64,000 bases of DNA from Rhizobium terricola (GCF_012927355.1 NZ_JABBGK010000001.1:1544649-1608648); one strand, 5' to 3'; counted from the stretch's first letter, positions 45,849 through 55,480 are shown. Numbers and translations are program-made. The notes: generated by a model from the sequence alone, not told the origin.

Positions 45849-46997
45849 ATGTCGGCAGCCAGCGCAGGACGAACAGGGATTGCGCTGACGGACCGACAAA
45901 GGATCAGCTGGTTGAGACTGATCCGCAGTGACAACGTCGGACCTGCCACGTTCCGCGACCTCATCAATCATTTCGGCTCTGCGGAAACGGCTCTTGCCAT
46001 GCTCCCGGAGCTTTCCCGGCGTGGCGGCTCGACCCGCGCCATACGGATCGCCACGCAGGCGGAAGCGGAGGCGGAGCTGGAAACGGCCACGCGCTTCGGC
46101 GCCCGCTTCGTGGGGATCGGCGAACCCGACTACCCGCCGGCACTGCGCCAGATCGACGGTGCCCCGCCGCTGATCGCTGCAAGGGGCAATCTCGCCATCG
46201 CGACTGTTCCGAGCGTCGGCGTGGTCGGTGCTCGCAACGCCTCGATCAGTGGTGCGAAGTTTGCCGCCCTGATGGCCCGTGACATCGGCCGCGCCGGCTA
46301 TGCCATCGTCTCGGGTCTCGCGCGCGGCATCGATACCGCCGCCCACCGGGCAAGCCTCGATACCGGAACGATCGCCGCACTCGCCGGCGGCCTCGACCGA
46401 CCCTACCCTCCCGAAAACCTCGACCTTCTACGCGAGATCTGGGACGGCCGCGGGCTCGCCATTTCCGAAATGCCGTTCGGCTGGGACGCACGCGCCCGCG
46501 ATTTTCCCCGCCGCAACAGACTGATCGCCGGCGTCGCGCTGGGCGTCGTCGTGGTGGAGGCGGCGGCACGTTCGGGTTCGCTCATCACGGCGCGCCTCGC
46601 AGCGGACTTCGGGCGGCAGGTCTTTGCCGTTCCGGGCTCGCCCCTCGATCCGCGCTGCGAGGGAACCAATGGCCTCTTAAAGGACGGCGCGACGGTCACC
46701 ACCCGCCCCGACGACGTGCTGCAGGCCCTTGCGCCGCTCTCCGAGATCGATCTGTTTTCGGGCCATGAAGCGGATGAGCCCGGAGAGGACGACCGGTCGA
46801 TGATCCTGCCGCCGAGCGACGGCGACAGGGCGCGCATCACCGACGCTCTGGGACCGACGCCTGTCGAGGTCGACGACATCATCCGGCACACAGGGCTGCC
46901 AGCCCAGGCGGTCTATCTCGTCCTTCTGGAACTCGATATCGCTGGCCGCCTACACCGGCATCCGGGAGGGCTTGTTTCCATTGGGATGATGGATTGA
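45849..46997 (+). CDS. dprA: DNA-processing protein DprA
   Basis: Loads RecA on incoming single-stranded DNA during natural transformation. 382 residues from the ATG at 45849. Rossmann-like core: VGVVGARNASISGAKFAALM, IVSGLARGIDTAAHRASLDT, AALAGGLDRPYPPEN, FPRRNRLIAGVALGVVVVEA and FAVPGSPLDPRCEGTNGLL. An N-terminal SAM-like domain (about 15-70) and a C-terminal winged-helix domain (about 310-382) complete it. Its 3' end overlaps the convergent small gene by 48 bases. Presence of dprA does not itself prove competence. Confidence 0.95.
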   Translation: MSAASAGRTGIALTDRQRISWLRLIRSDNVGPATFRDLINHFGSAETALAMLPELSRRGGSTRAIRIATQAEAEAELETATRFGARFVGIGEPDYPPALRQIDGAPPLIAARGNLAIATVPSVGVVGARNASISGAKFAALMARDIGRAGYAIVSGLARGIDTAAHRASLDTGTIAALAGGLDRPYPPENLDLLREIWDGRGLAISEMPFGWDARARDFPRRNRLIAGVALGVVVVEAAARSGSLITARLAADFGRQVFAVPGSPLDPRCEGTNGLLKDGATVTTRPDDVLQALAPLSEIDLFSGHEADEPGEDDRSMILPPSDGDRARITDALGPTPVEVDDIIRHTGLPAQAVYLVLLELDIAGRLHRHPGGLVSIGMMD

Positions 46998-47183
46998 AAG
47001 AGCACGACGACCGCTCTGCAAGTCCCCGGCCTCGACATAGGCCATCTCGATGAGGTAGCAGAGCATCTCGGCGCCTTCGCTTTCCGCGACAGCCCTGAGC
47101 TCGGCCAGCATCTGCCGGACATAGGCGATCTTCTCGCGGGTGCGTGCTTCGCCGATATCGCCACCTGCCGATTTTGAGACCAT
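46950..47183 (-). CDS. Small conserved hypothetical protein (77 aa)
   Basis: 77 residues from the ATG at 47183. A charged helical protein (GEARTREKIAYVRQMLAELR, then AVAESEGAEMLCYLIEMAYV). No TM or catalytic motif. Similar short proteins are recurrent in rhizobia, but I cannot name the family. It ends inside the 3' end of dprA, antisense, by 48 bases. The upstream start in the same frame (47246) is less likely. Confidence 0.6.
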   Translation of the reverse strand: MVSKSAGGDIGEARTREKIAYVRQMLAELRAVAESEGAEMLCYLIEMAYVEAGDLQSGRRALSIHHPNGNKPSRMPV

Positions 47184-47425
47184 GTTTTCAATCCGAAAAG
47201 ACCGCCCAGCGCGGTCGAACACTGACACCGGGAACGATAAAACCAATTATCTTAAATTGCAATAACGGGCATATCTACACTAGGTTGCATATCGTTGCAC
47301 GCCTCAGAAAATCGAGCCCCCCTCTTGACCGCGACCGAATCCCTGTCCATGTCGGGGAACCGGTTTTCGCGGTCATGCTGTAAATGACCGGAACTGAAAG
47401 CCTTTCCGAAGTACAGAGAAGCGCA

Positions 47426-50095
47426 ATGGATGTCGTAGTCGTAGAATCTCCGGCCAAGGCCAAGACGATCAACAAGTATCTTGGGCCCGGCTACAAGGTG
47501 CTTGCGTCCTTCGGGCACGTGCGCGACCTGCCCGCCAAGGATGGCTCGGTTCTTCCCGACCAGGATTTCGAGATGCTGTGGGAGGTCGACGGCGCGTCAC
47601 AGAAGCGCATGAAAGACATTTCCGATGCCGTAAAAGCGTCCGACCGCGTCTTTCTCGCAACCGACCCCGATCGCGAGGGCGAGGCGATTTCCTGGCACGT
47701 GCTCGATCTTCTGAAAAAGAAGAAGGTAATCGGCGACAAGCCGGTCAAGCGCGTCGTCTTCAACGCGATCACCAAGAAGGCCGTGCTCGACGCGATGGCC
47801 GATCCGCGCGACATCGATGGCTCGCTGGTCGACGCCTATCTCGCGCGCCGCGCACTCGACTACCTCGTCGGCTTCAACCTGTCGCCGGTTCTCTGGCGCA
47901 AGCTTCCCGGCGCGCGCTCGGCGGGTCGCGTGCAGTCGGTTGCGCTTCGGCTGGTCTGCGACCGCGAAACCGAGATCGAGCGTTTCGTCGCCGAGGAATA
48001 CTGGAACATTTCCGCGCTCCTCAAGACACCGCGTGGCGACGAGTTCGAAGCCAGGCTCGTCTCGCATCTCGGCAAGCGCATCCAGCGCAACTCGGTGACC
48101 AATGCCGATCAGGCCAATGGTATCAAGTCTCTTCTGGAAGGCGCCCGCTATGCCGTCGACAGCGTCGAGGCAAAGCCGGTCAAGCGCAATCCGGGACCGC
48201 CTTTCACCACCTCGACCCTGCAGCAGGCCGCTTCCTCGAAGCTCGGCTTCTCCGCCTCGCGGACGATGCAGATCGCGCAGAAGCTCTATGAGGGCATCGA
48301 CATCGGCGGCGAAACCGTCGGTCTCATTACCTATATGCGTACCGACGGCGTGCAGATGGCACCCGAAGCGGTCGACGGCGCCCGTGCAGCCGTCGCCGAC
48401 CAGTTCGGCCCACGCTATGTGCCGGAAAAGCCGCGCTTCTATTCAACCAAGGCGAAGAACGCCCAGGAAGCCCACGAAGCGATCCGCCCGACCGATTTCA
48501 ACCGCTCGCCGGACAAGGTTCGCCGGTTCCTCGACGCCGACCAGATGCGCCTCTATGACCTCATCTGGAAGCGCGGGATCGCCAGCCAGATGGCATCCGC
48601 GGAAATCGAGCGGACCACCGTCGAGATCCTGGCCGACAACGAAGGCGAAAAGGCCGGCCTGCGCGCCGTCGGTTCGGTCATCCGCTTCGACGGTTTCATC
48701 GCCGCCTATACCGATCAGAAGGAAGACGGCGAACCGAGCGAGGACGGCGACGACGAGGATGGCCGCCTGCCCGAGATCAATGCGCGCGAAAGCCTCGCGA
48801 AGCAGAAGATCAATGCCAGCCAGCATTTCACCGAGCCGCCGCCGCGCTATTCGGAAGCCTCGCTGATCAAGAAGATGGAAGAGCTCGGCATCGGCCGCCC
48901 CTCGACCTATGCGGCGACGCTGAAGACGTTGTCCGACCGCGAATACATCACCACGGAGAAGCGCAAGCTCATCCCCCATTCCAAGGGCCGTCTCGTCACG
49001 GCATTCCTCGAGAACTTCTTCACGAAGTATGTCGAGTACGACTTCACCGCCGACCTCGAGGAAAAACTCGACCAGATCTCGGCCGGCGAGCTCAAGTGGA
49101 AGGACGTGCTCCGCGACTTCTGGAACGACTTCTTCGCGCAGATCGAAGTGACAAAGGAACTGCGCGTCACCAACGTGCTCGATGCGCTCAACGAGGCGCT
49201 CGCTCCGCTCGTCTTCCCGAAGCGTGAAGACGGCTCGGACCCGCGCATCTGCCAGGTTTGCGGCACCGGCCAGCTGTCGCTGAAACTCGGGAAGTACGGC
49301 GCCTTCGTCGGCTGCTCCAACTACCCGGAATGCAACTACACCCGCCAGCTCTCATCGGAGAACGGCGGCGAAGCGGAGGCATCCGGAACCAACGAGCCTA
49401 AGGCGCTCGGCAAGGATCCGGCGACGGGCGAAGAGATCACGCTGCGCAGCGGCCGTTTCGGACCCTATGTGCAGCGCGGTGACGGCAAGGACGCCAAGCG
49501 TTCGTCGCTGCCCAAGGGCTGGACGCCGGCAACGATCGACTACGAAAAGGCACTGGCGCTGCTTTCTCTGCCGCGCGATGTCGGCCAGCATCCCGAGACC
49601 GGCAAAATGATCTCTGCAGGCCTTGGCCGATACGGCCCCTTTGTCCTGCACGACGGCACCTATGCCAACCTGGAAAGCATCGAGGACGTATTCTCGATCG
49701 GGCTCAACCGTGCGGTCACCGTGCTTGCAGAAAAGCAGAGCAAGGGACCGGGCGGACGCGGTCGAACGGCAGCAGCCGCACTCAAGGAAATCGGGGAACA
49801 TCCCGATGGCGGTGCGATTACTGTTCGCGATGGCAAATATGGTCCCTATATTAACTGGGCCAAAGTCAATGCCACCCTGCCCAAGGGCAAGGATCCGCAG
49901 TCGGTGACGCTTGAGGAAGCGCTGGCGATGATCGCCGAGAAGGCGGGCAAGAGCGGCGGCAAGACGACCAAGGCGAAGAAGGCGCCCGCGAAGACGGCCA
50001 AGGCCAAGGCCGAAGGCACCGAAGACGCCAAGCCGAAGAAGAAAGCCGCTGCCAAGCCGAAGGCAAAGGCGGCACCGAAGACGAAGAAGAGCTAG
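47426..50095 (+). CDS. topA: DNA topoisomerase I
   Basis: Relaxes negative supercoils. 889 residues from the ATG at 47426 (MDVVVVESPAKAKTINKYLG). TOPRIM residues in VVESPAKAK and LATDPDREGEAISWH; catalytic Tyr in GLITYMRTDGVQM (about residue 305). The C-terminal part has one four-Cys zinc element (CQVCGTGQL with GCSNYPECNY), three short repeats (GRFGPYVQRGD, GRYGPFVLHD, GKYGPYINWA) and a Lys/Ala tail of about 50 residues. It is followed immediately by rnr, 2 bases on. Confidence 0.97.
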   Translation: MDVVVVESPAKAKTINKYLGPGYKVLASFGHVRDLPAKDGSVLPDQDFEMLWEVDGASQKRMKDISDAVKASDRVFLATDPDREGEAISWHVLDLLKKKKVIGDKPVKRVVFNAITKKAVLDAMADPRDIDGSLVDAYLARRALDYLVGFNLSPVLWRKLPGARSAGRVQSVALRLVCDRETEIERFVAEEYWNISALLKTPRGDEFEARLVSHLGKRIQRNSVTNADQANGIKSLLEGARYAVDSVEAKPVKRNPGPPFTTSTLQQAASSKLGFSASRTMQIAQKLYEGIDIGGETVGLITYMRTDGVQMAPEAVDGARAAVADQFGPRYVPEKPRFYSTKAKNAQEAHEAIRPTDFNRSPDKVRRFLDADQMRLYDLIWKRGIASQMASAEIERTTVEILADNEGEKAGLRAVGSVIRFDGFIAAYTDQKEDGEPSEDGDDEDGRLPEINARESLAKQKINASQHFTEPPPRYSEASLIKKMEELGIGRPSTYAATLKTLSDREYITTEKRKLIPHSKGRLVTAFLENFFTKYVEYDFTADLEEKLDQISAGELKWKDVLRDFWNDFFAQIEVTKELRVTNVLDALNEALAPLVFPKREDGSDPRICQVCGTGQLSLKLGKYGAFVGCSNYPECNYTRQLSSENGGEAEASGTNEPKALGKDPATGEEITLRSGRFGPYVQRGDGKDAKRSSLPKGWTPATIDYEKALALLSLPRDVGQHPETGKMISAGLGRYGPFVLHDGTYANLESIEDVFSIGLNRAVTVLAEKQSKGPGGRGRTAAAALKEIGEHPDGGAITVRDGKYGPYINWAKVNATLPKGKDPQSVTLEEALAMIAEKAGKSGGKTTKAKKAPAKTAKAKAEGTEDAKPKKKAAAKPKAKAAPKTKKS

Positions 50096-50097
50096 AT

Positions 50098-52455
50098 TTG
50101 AGCAAGACCCCGCGTGACCGTTCTCCTCACCCCGCCTCCGGCAACCGCAGGAGCCGGCGCGCGGAGAGTGCGGTGGCGAATGGCGACAAACAGACCATCA
50201 TCCACGGCGCCATCCCGCCGCGCGACGTGCTCCTGCAGTTCATCGCCGACAATCCGGACCGGGCATCCAAGCGCGAAATCGCCAAGGCCTTCGGGCTGAA
50301 GGGCGAAGCGCGGGTCGAACTCAAGGATGTGCTTCGTTCCCTTGAGGACGACGGACTGGTCCAGAAGGACCGCAAGTCGCTGAAGCGCCCGGGCGCCCTG
50401 CCGCCGGTTACGGTTCTCGATATCACCACCCGCGACAAGGACGGCGAGCTCATCGGCCGGCCGGCAGAGTGGAACGAGGAGCTGGGCGTGGCGCCGGCGG
50501 TGGCAATCCGCCAGTCGAGTGCCGACCGCGCCAAGGGCAAGGCGCCCGTCGGCGGACTGGGCGACCGCGTGCTCGCCAAGATCTTTGCGTCCAAGGACCG
50601 CGCAGGCCCCGCCTATACCGCGCGCATCATCAAGGTCATCGACAAGCACCGCAATGCGCTTCTCGGTGTCTATCGCGAAATGCCGGGTACCGGTGGCGGC
50701 CGCCTGATGCCGATCGAACGACGCGGCGAGGAGATGCAGATCGACGGCAGCGATCTCGGCGACGCCAAGGACGGCGATCTGGTCGAGGTCGAGGTCCTGC
50801 GCTCCGGCCGCTTCGGGCTGACGCGGGCCAGAGTGCTTTCCGTGATCGGTTCGGTCGCCTCCGAAAAGGCGATCTCGATGATCGCCATCCATGCCCATGG
50901 CATTCCGCACATCTTTCCGCATTCGGTGCTTTCCGAGGCCGATGAAGCGAAGGCCGCGACGATGTCGCATCGCGAGGACTGGCGCGACGTTCCCCTGATC
51001 ACCATCGACCCGCATGACGCCAAGGACCACGACGATGCGGTCTATGCCGAACCGGACATGTCGCCGGACAACCCCGATGGCGTGATCGTCACCGTCGCGA
51101 TCGCCGACGTGTCCTGGTATGTCCGCCCGAAGTCCGCCCTCGACCGCGAGGCGCTGAAGCGCGGCAATTCGGTCTACTTCCCCGACCGCGTCGTGCCGAT
51201 GCTGCCGGAGCGGATCTCGAACGACCTCTGCTCGCTGCGTGAGGGCGTCGACCGCCCGGCGCTTGCGGTTCGCATGGTCTTCTCCAAGGAAGGCCGCAAG
51301 GCCGGCCACACCTTCCACCGCATCATGATGAAGAGTGCGGCCAAGCTCTCCTACCAGCAGGCCCAGGCGGCGATCGACGGCAAGCCGGACGACAAGGCCG
51401 GACCGCTGCTCGAACCGATCCTCAAGCCGCTCTGGCATGCCTATGCCGTCCTGAAGCGCGGTCGCGAACGGCGCCAGCCGCTCGAACTCGACATGCCCGA
51501 GCGCAAGATCATCCTGAAGCCGGACGGCACGGTGGACCGGGTTCATGTGCCGGAACGCCTCGACGCCCACAAGCTGATCGAGGAGATGATGATCCAGGCC
51601 AACGTGGCCGCCGCCGAGACGCTCGAGAAGAAGCGGCAGCCGCTGGTCTATCGTGTTCACGACGCGCCGGCGCTTTCCAAGCAGGAAGCGCTGCGCGAGT
51701 TCCTCGGTACTATCGGCCTGTCGCTGGCCAAGGGCAATCTGCGGTCCAACTCGTTCAACGGCATCCTTGCCAAGGCGCTCGACACGCCGCACCAGACCAT
51801 GGTCAACGAGATGGTCCTGCGGTCGCAGAGCCAGGCGATCTACAGCCCTGAAAACATAGGGCATTTCGGCCTCAACCTGCTGAAATATGCCCATTTCACC
51901 TCGCCGATCCGCCGCTATGCCGACCTGATCGTGCATCGCGCGCTGGTGGGATCGCTCGGCCTCGGCGACGGCGGCATCACGCCGGACGAAGAGGCGGCAC
52001 TCGACGACATCGCAGCCGAGATCTCGACCTTCGAACGGCGCGCCATGGCGGCCGAGCGCGACACCATCAACCGGCTGATCGCCCACCATCTTGCCGGCCG
52101 CGTCGGCGAGGAGTTCGACGGCCAGGTCTCAGGCGTCACCAAGGCCGGCCTGTTCATCGCGCTGCCGCAGTTCGGCGCGGACGGCTTCGTGCCGGTTTCG
52201 ACGATCGGGCGGGACTACTACATCTACGACGAGGCGCACCAGGCACTCTCGGGTGAACGCACCGGTCTCGGTTACCGGCTGGGCGATTCTGTGCAGGTAA
52301 AGCTCGTCGAGGCCGTGCCGCTCGCCGGCGCACTACGTTTCGAGATGCTGAGCGAAGGGCGACCGATGCCGGTAGCCGTGCGCTCGTTCCACAAGTCGAG
52401 CCGGCGCGGCGCGTCGAAGAAGCCGGGCACCCGGCCGAAGCGCCCGCATCGCTGA
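50098..52455 (+). CDS. rnr: Ribonuclease R
   Basis: 3'-5' exoribonuclease that degrades structured RNA. 785 residues from a TTG start 2 bases after the topA stop. An N-terminal helix-turn-helix-like region (PPRDVLLQFIADNPDRASKR) and cold-shock domains precede the RNB catalytic domain with the Asp cluster TIDPHDAKDHDDAVYAEPD (about residue 302). The S1 domain begins at GEEFDGQVSGVTKAGLFIAL, and a basic tail of about 25 residues closes it. The topA-rnr order is common in alphaproteobacteria. Confidence 0.95.
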   Translation: MSKTPRDRSPHPASGNRRSRRAESAVANGDKQTIIHGAIPPRDVLLQFIADNPDRASKREIAKAFGLKGEARVELKDVLRSLEDDGLVQKDRKSLKRPGALPPVTVLDITTRDKDGELIGRPAEWNEELGVAPAVAIRQSSADRAKGKAPVGGLGDRVLAKIFASKDRAGPAYTARIIKVIDKHRNALLGVYREMPGTGGGRLMPIERRGEEMQIDGSDLGDAKDGDLVEVEVLRSGRFGLTRARVLSVIGSVASEKAISMIAIHAHGIPHIFPHSVLSEADEAKAATMSHREDWRDVPLITIDPHDAKDHDDAVYAEPDMSPDNPDGVIVTVAIADVSWYVRPKSALDREALKRGNSVYFPDRVVPMLPERISNDLCSLREGVDRPALAVRMVFSKEGRKAGHTFHRIMMKSAAKLSYQQAQAAIDGKPDDKAGPLLEPILKPLWHAYAVLKRGRERRQPLELDMPERKIILKPDGTVDRVHVPERLDAHKLIEEMMIQANVAAAETLEKKRQPLVYRVHDAPALSKQEALREFLGTIGLSLAKGNLRSNSFNGILAKALDTPHQTMVNEMVLRSQSQAIYSPENIGHFGLNLLKYAHFTSPIRRYADLIVHRALVGSLGLGDGGITPDEEAALDDIAAEISTFERRAMAAERDTINRLIAHHLAGRVGEEFDGQVSGVTKAGLFIALPQFGADGFVPVSTIGRDYYIYDEAHQALSGERTGLGYRLGDSVQVKLVEAVPLAGALRFEMLSEGRPMPVAVRSFHKSSRRGASKKPGTRPKRPHR

Positions 52456-52479
52456 TTGATGACCATGGGGAGTGAAGGA

Positions 52480-52932
52480 ATGTCTGCCAGCCAGCAACAG
52501 GAAGCCGTCCGCTTCGGCGACGAGGCTCAGGCCGAACGGCCTCTCGGCCGCTCGATCACGCGCGGCCTGCTCAACCGCTGTCCGGCCTGCGGCAGCGGCA
52601 AGCTGTTTCGGGCCTATCTGAAGCCGGTGGACGCCTGCGCCGCCTGCGGCGAGGAGATGTTCCACCATCGCGCCGACGACCTTCCGCCCTATCTGGTGAT
52701 CATGGTGCTCGGCCATGTGTTGCTCGGCGGCTTCATGATGACAGACCTCATCTTTCCGGCCTCGGAATGGATCCACCTGGCAATCTGGGCGCCGCTCGGC
52801 GTCATCACGGCACTCGCCACCATCCAGCCGATCAAGGGCGGCGTCATCGGCCTGCAATGGGCGCTCAGGATGCACGGTTTTGGCGGAGTGACGGACGAAA
52901 CCGAGGACTTCGGTCCGGCAAACAAGCCATGA
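52480..52932 (+). CDS. DUF983 membrane protein
   Basis: 150 residues from the ATG at 52480 with GGGGAG upstream. Two CxxC zinc-finger pairs (CPACGSGKLF and CAACGEEMF) in the N-terminal half, then two TM helices (about 75-95 and 103-125). Family of unknown function, mostly in alphaproteobacteria. It overlaps the next gene by 4 bases (ATGA), showing coupling, and follows rnr by 24 bases. Confidence 0.85.
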   Translation: MSASQQQEAVRFGDEAQAERPLGRSITRGLLNRCPACGSGKLFRAYLKPVDACAACGEEMFHHRADDLPPYLVIMVLGHVLLGGFMMTDLIFPASEWIHLAIWAPLGVITALATIQPIKGGVIGLQWALRMHGFGGVTDETEDFGPANKP

Positions 52933-53633
52933 GCGAGCATCCGTTCAACCGGCAGGATGCGGCGTCTCAGGCGCCGGTGAAATTGCGGCCGCGGGATGCC
53001 GCCTCGCTCCTTCTCGTGGACCGTACGAACGGTGCACCGCGCGTCCTGATGGGCAAGCGCGGGAGCGCCCATGCCTTCATGCCCAATCTCTACGTCTTTC
53101 CCGGCGGCCGGCGCGATCGCGAGGATAGCCGGGGCGCGTTCCTTCGGGATCTCGATCCGCTCGTACTCGCCCGGCTGAGCGGGGGCGACGACAGCGCATC
53201 GGCAATGAATCGCAGCCGGGGTCTGGCGCTCGCGGCCGTGCGCGAACTGGTCGAGGAAACCGGCCTGCTGCTGGGAAGCATGGAGAATGCGCGCGACGGC
53301 AATCCGCGACTGGTGGCCGATCTCGGCAGCCTGCGCTATGTCGCACGCGCCATCACGCCGCCCGGCAATGTCCGGCGCTTCGATACCCGCTTCTTCCTGA
53401 CCTTCACGGACGAAACCACGATGGATCCCACCGGATTCAGCGATTCGTCCGAGCTCCACGACCTTCGTTGGCTTGACATGAACGACCTTTCCAGTCTGAA
53501 CATGCCGCCAATCACGCGGACGATCCTCGAGGACGTGAAAGCACAGATGAGAAACGATCCATCCCTGCCCTTCGGAAGCGACGGACCTTTCTATTTTTCC
53601 CGCCGCGGTAAGTTTCTCCGCGAAACGATTTGA
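52929..53633 (+). CDS. Nudix hydrolase with long insertion in the Nudix box
   Basis: 234 residues, ATG overlapping the DUF983 stop. The Nudix box is split: GG at the start (FPGGRRDRED) and the REUxEExGU part (AAVRELVEETGLLLG) about 55 residues later, an insertion similar to the NUDT19/NUDT7 branch of CoA diphosphatases. The N-terminal LRPRDAASLLLVDRTNGAPR and LMGKRGSAHAFMPNLYVFPG are typical of that branch. The substrate is likely CoA or a nucleoside diphosphate derivative, by family only. Confidence 0.87.
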   Translation: MSEHPFNRQDAASQAPVKLRPRDAASLLLVDRTNGAPRVLMGKRGSAHAFMPNLYVFPGGRRDREDSRGAFLRDLDPLVLARLSGGDDSASAMNRSRGLALAAVRELVEETGLLLGSMENARDGNPRLVADLGSLRYVARAITPPGNVRRFDTRFFLTFTDETTMDPTGFSDSSELHDLRWLDMNDLSSLNMPPITRTILEDVKAQMRNDPSLPFGSDGPFYFSRRGKFLRETI

Positions 53634-53643
53634 GGTCAGTCTG

Positions 53644-54828
53644 ATGTCACAGCCGGAATGCGGCGCCAACGGTCACCGCGAGGAGATACACTGGCCCTCC
53701 CTCGTCGCCGCGATTGCGGCGATCACGGCGGTCGGTATCGCAATCGGCCTCGGCCTGCCGCTGCTCAGCATCATTCTCGAAAAGCGCGGCATTTCCTCGA
53801 CGCTGATCGGTCTCAATTCGGCGATGGCCGGGATCGCGGCCATGGCTGCGGCGCCGATTACCACCAAGCTCGCCCATGACTGGGGCGTGGCGCCGACGAT
53901 GCTCTGGGCCGTCGTCATCGCAGCGGTGAGTTCGATCGGCTTCTATTATGCCGAACAGTTCTGGATGTGGTTTCCGCTTCGCATCGCCTTCCACGGCGCG
54001 ACCACGACGCTCTTCATCCTCTCCGAATTCTGGATCAACGCCGCCGCCCCGCCAAAGCGTCGGGGGCTCGTTCTCGGCATCTATGCCACCGTGCTGTCGG
54101 TCGGCTTCGCCTCGGGGCCCCTGCTCTTCTCCCTGCTCGGCAGCGACGGCATTCTGCCGTTCGCCGTCGGTGCAGTGGCAATCCTTGCCGCGGCGATCCC
54201 TATCTATGTCGCGCGGGGCGAAAGCCCGGCACTCGACGAGAAGCCGAGCAATCATTTCCTGCGCTACATCTTCCTCGTCCCGACGGCGACGGCCGCCGTG
54301 TTCATCTTCGGGGCCGTCGAAGTGGGCGGGCTTTCACTCTTTCCGATCTACGCGACGCGAATCGGCTTCGGCGAATCGCAGGCCGCGCTCTTGCTGACGG
54401 TGATGGGCATCGGCAACATGATCTTCCAGATCCCGCTCGGAATGCTGTCCGACCACCTGAAGGACCGCAGGCTGCTGCTCTCCGCCATGGCGGTCATCGG
54501 CCTTGCCGGTTCGCTCGCCCTGCCCTGGCTTTCCGGGAACTGGCTGCTGATGGCGGTCGTGCTGCTGTTCTGGGGCGGCAGCGTGTCCGGCCTCTATACG
54601 GTCGGCCTCAGCCATCTCGGCTCCCGGCTGACCGGATCCGACCTTGCCGCCGCCAATGCCGCCTTCGTCTTCTGCTACGCGGTCGGTACCGTCGCCGGCC
54701 CGCAGGTGATCGGCGCGGCCATCGACATCTCCGGAAACCACGGTTTTGCCTGGGCGATCGCCGGTTTCTTCGGCCTCTATGTGGCCCTTTCCGTGGGAAG
54801 GCTGCTTTTTAGGGGCAAACGGACTTGA
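53644..54828 (+). CDS. MFS transporter (YcaD-like)
   Basis: 394 residues, 12 TM helices. Motif A-like segments (GIAAMAAAPITTKLAHDWG in loop 2-3; MLSDHLKDRRLLLS in the second half) and EFWINAAAPPKRRGLVLGIY with the conserved acidic and Asn residues of this group. The substrate is unknown. It starts 10 bases after the Nudix gene and is the last gene before the rpmG promoter. Confidence 0.85.
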   Translation: MSQPECGANGHREEIHWPSLVAAIAAITAVGIAIGLGLPLLSIILEKRGISSTLIGLNSAMAGIAAMAAAPITTKLAHDWGVAPTMLWAVVIAAVSSIGFYYAEQFWMWFPLRIAFHGATTTLFILSEFWINAAAPPKRRGLVLGIYATVLSVGFASGPLLFSLLGSDGILPFAVGAVAILAAAIPIYVARGESPALDEKPSNHFLRYIFLVPTATAAVFIFGAVEVGGLSLFPIYATRIGFGESQAALLLTVMGIGNMIFQIPLGMLSDHLKDRRLLLSAMAVIGLAGSLALPWLSGNWLLMAVVLLFWGGSVSGLYTVGLSHLGSRLTGSDLAAANAAFVFCYAVGTVAGPQVIGAAIDISGNHGFAWAIAGFFGLYVALSVGRLLFRGKRT

Positions 54829-54852
54829 CTTTTCGGGCGCGATTTGTAGTTT
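54825..54852 (+). promoter_or_regulatory. Predicted promoter of rpmG
   Basis: TTGACT (54825-54830) and TAGTTT (54847-54852), spacer 16 bases. It starts inside the last codon region of the MFS gene and lies 67 bases before the rpmG ATG. Confidence 0.6.
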
Positions 54853-54918
54853 CGCGCCAGATTTGCCGTGGGCTTCGTTCGGTCGTCCACGGCTTCGTTT
54901 ATTAGAGGCAGGACGACC

Positions 54919-55086
54919 ATGGCCAAGGCTACAACAATCAAGATCAAGCTGCTGTCGACAGCCGACACGGGTACCTTCTACGTTACGACGAAGAACAGCC
55001 GCACGATGACGGAAAAGATGACCAAGACGAAGTACGATCCGGTCGTCAAGAAGCACGTCGAATTCAAGGAAACCAAGATCAAGTAA
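54919..55086 (+). CDS. rpmG: 50S ribosomal protein L33
   Basis: 55 residues. The zinc-free type: [20 protein letters not shown] then [20 protein letters not shown] and [12 protein letters not shown], with no CxxC pairs. It has its own promoter and a strong terminator. AGGACGACC lies before the ATG. Confidence 0.97.
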   Translation: MAKATTIKIKLLSTADTGTFYVTTKNSRTMTEKMTKTKYDPVVKKHVEFKETKIK

Positions 55087-55112
55087 TTTCTTGATCGGTT
55101 ATCCGTACGTTC

Positions 55113-55138
55113 AGGCGCGTTGCCCCGGCAACGCGCCT
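55113..55138 (+). terminator. Rho-independent terminator of rpmG
   Basis: AGGCGCGTTGCC (55113-55124) pairs with GGCAACGCGCC (from 55127) with a 2-base loop, then a T-rich tract (TTTTCTTTTT). Confidence 0.9.
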
Positions 55139-55205
55139 TTTCTTTTTGGCCCATCGCGACGGCGGTCTCCCCCCTCCCACGCGCTTCCAACGGCCTGGCA
55201 ATGCA

Positions 55206-55330
55206 CAGCAAAGAAAAAGGGCACCGCGCCGGTCTGGCTGCGGTGCCCTTTTCAATAGGGGGTCGGTCGACACGCAAAGACGGCACGAGGAACCGTTTTT
55301 ATTTTGCGTATCAACCGACCGACCCCACGA
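55206..55330 (-). ncRNA. Candidate small RNA ending in a Rho-independent terminator
   Basis: On the minus strand, a long interrupted hairpin comes first: GGGGTCGGT (from 55326) pairing with ACCGACCCC (to 55259), inner stems ACGCAAA/TTTGCGT and ACGG/CCGT. Then a perfect 13-bp terminator stem AAAAGGGCACCGC (55252-55240 and 55227-55215) with TTTTTCTTT. The order hairpin then terminator in an otherwise gene-free region suggests a small RNA of about 120 bases. I could not find a clear promoter, so this is a candidate only. Confidence 0.4.
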
Positions 55331-55440
55331 CCCAGGAGATGCGGCGGACCTGAGCATCATGGGGTATCGATCAGCCTCTTTTCGAGGCATCTCTTTCGTT
55401 GGTGTCAACTTCGCTCAACTTCAGATGAAAATCAACAGTT

Positions 55441-55480
55441 TCTTAACCCTTCCACATTTTGCTTGTGGCTATGGTTAAGA
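55441..55480. repeat. Nested inverted repeat
   Basis: TCTTAACC (55441-55448) is repeated inverted as GGTTAAGA (55473-55480), and inside it CCACA (55452-55456) is inverted as TGTGG (55464-55468). No gene adjoins it. It may be a protein-binding site, an RNA element or a remnant of a mobile element end. Confidence 0.5.

Noticed and set aside
54978..55408. Minus-strand open frames across rpmG's 3' end and the hairpin region
   Set aside because: They are formed by the hairpin and terminator sequence and run antisense through rpmG; no RBS or recognisable protein.
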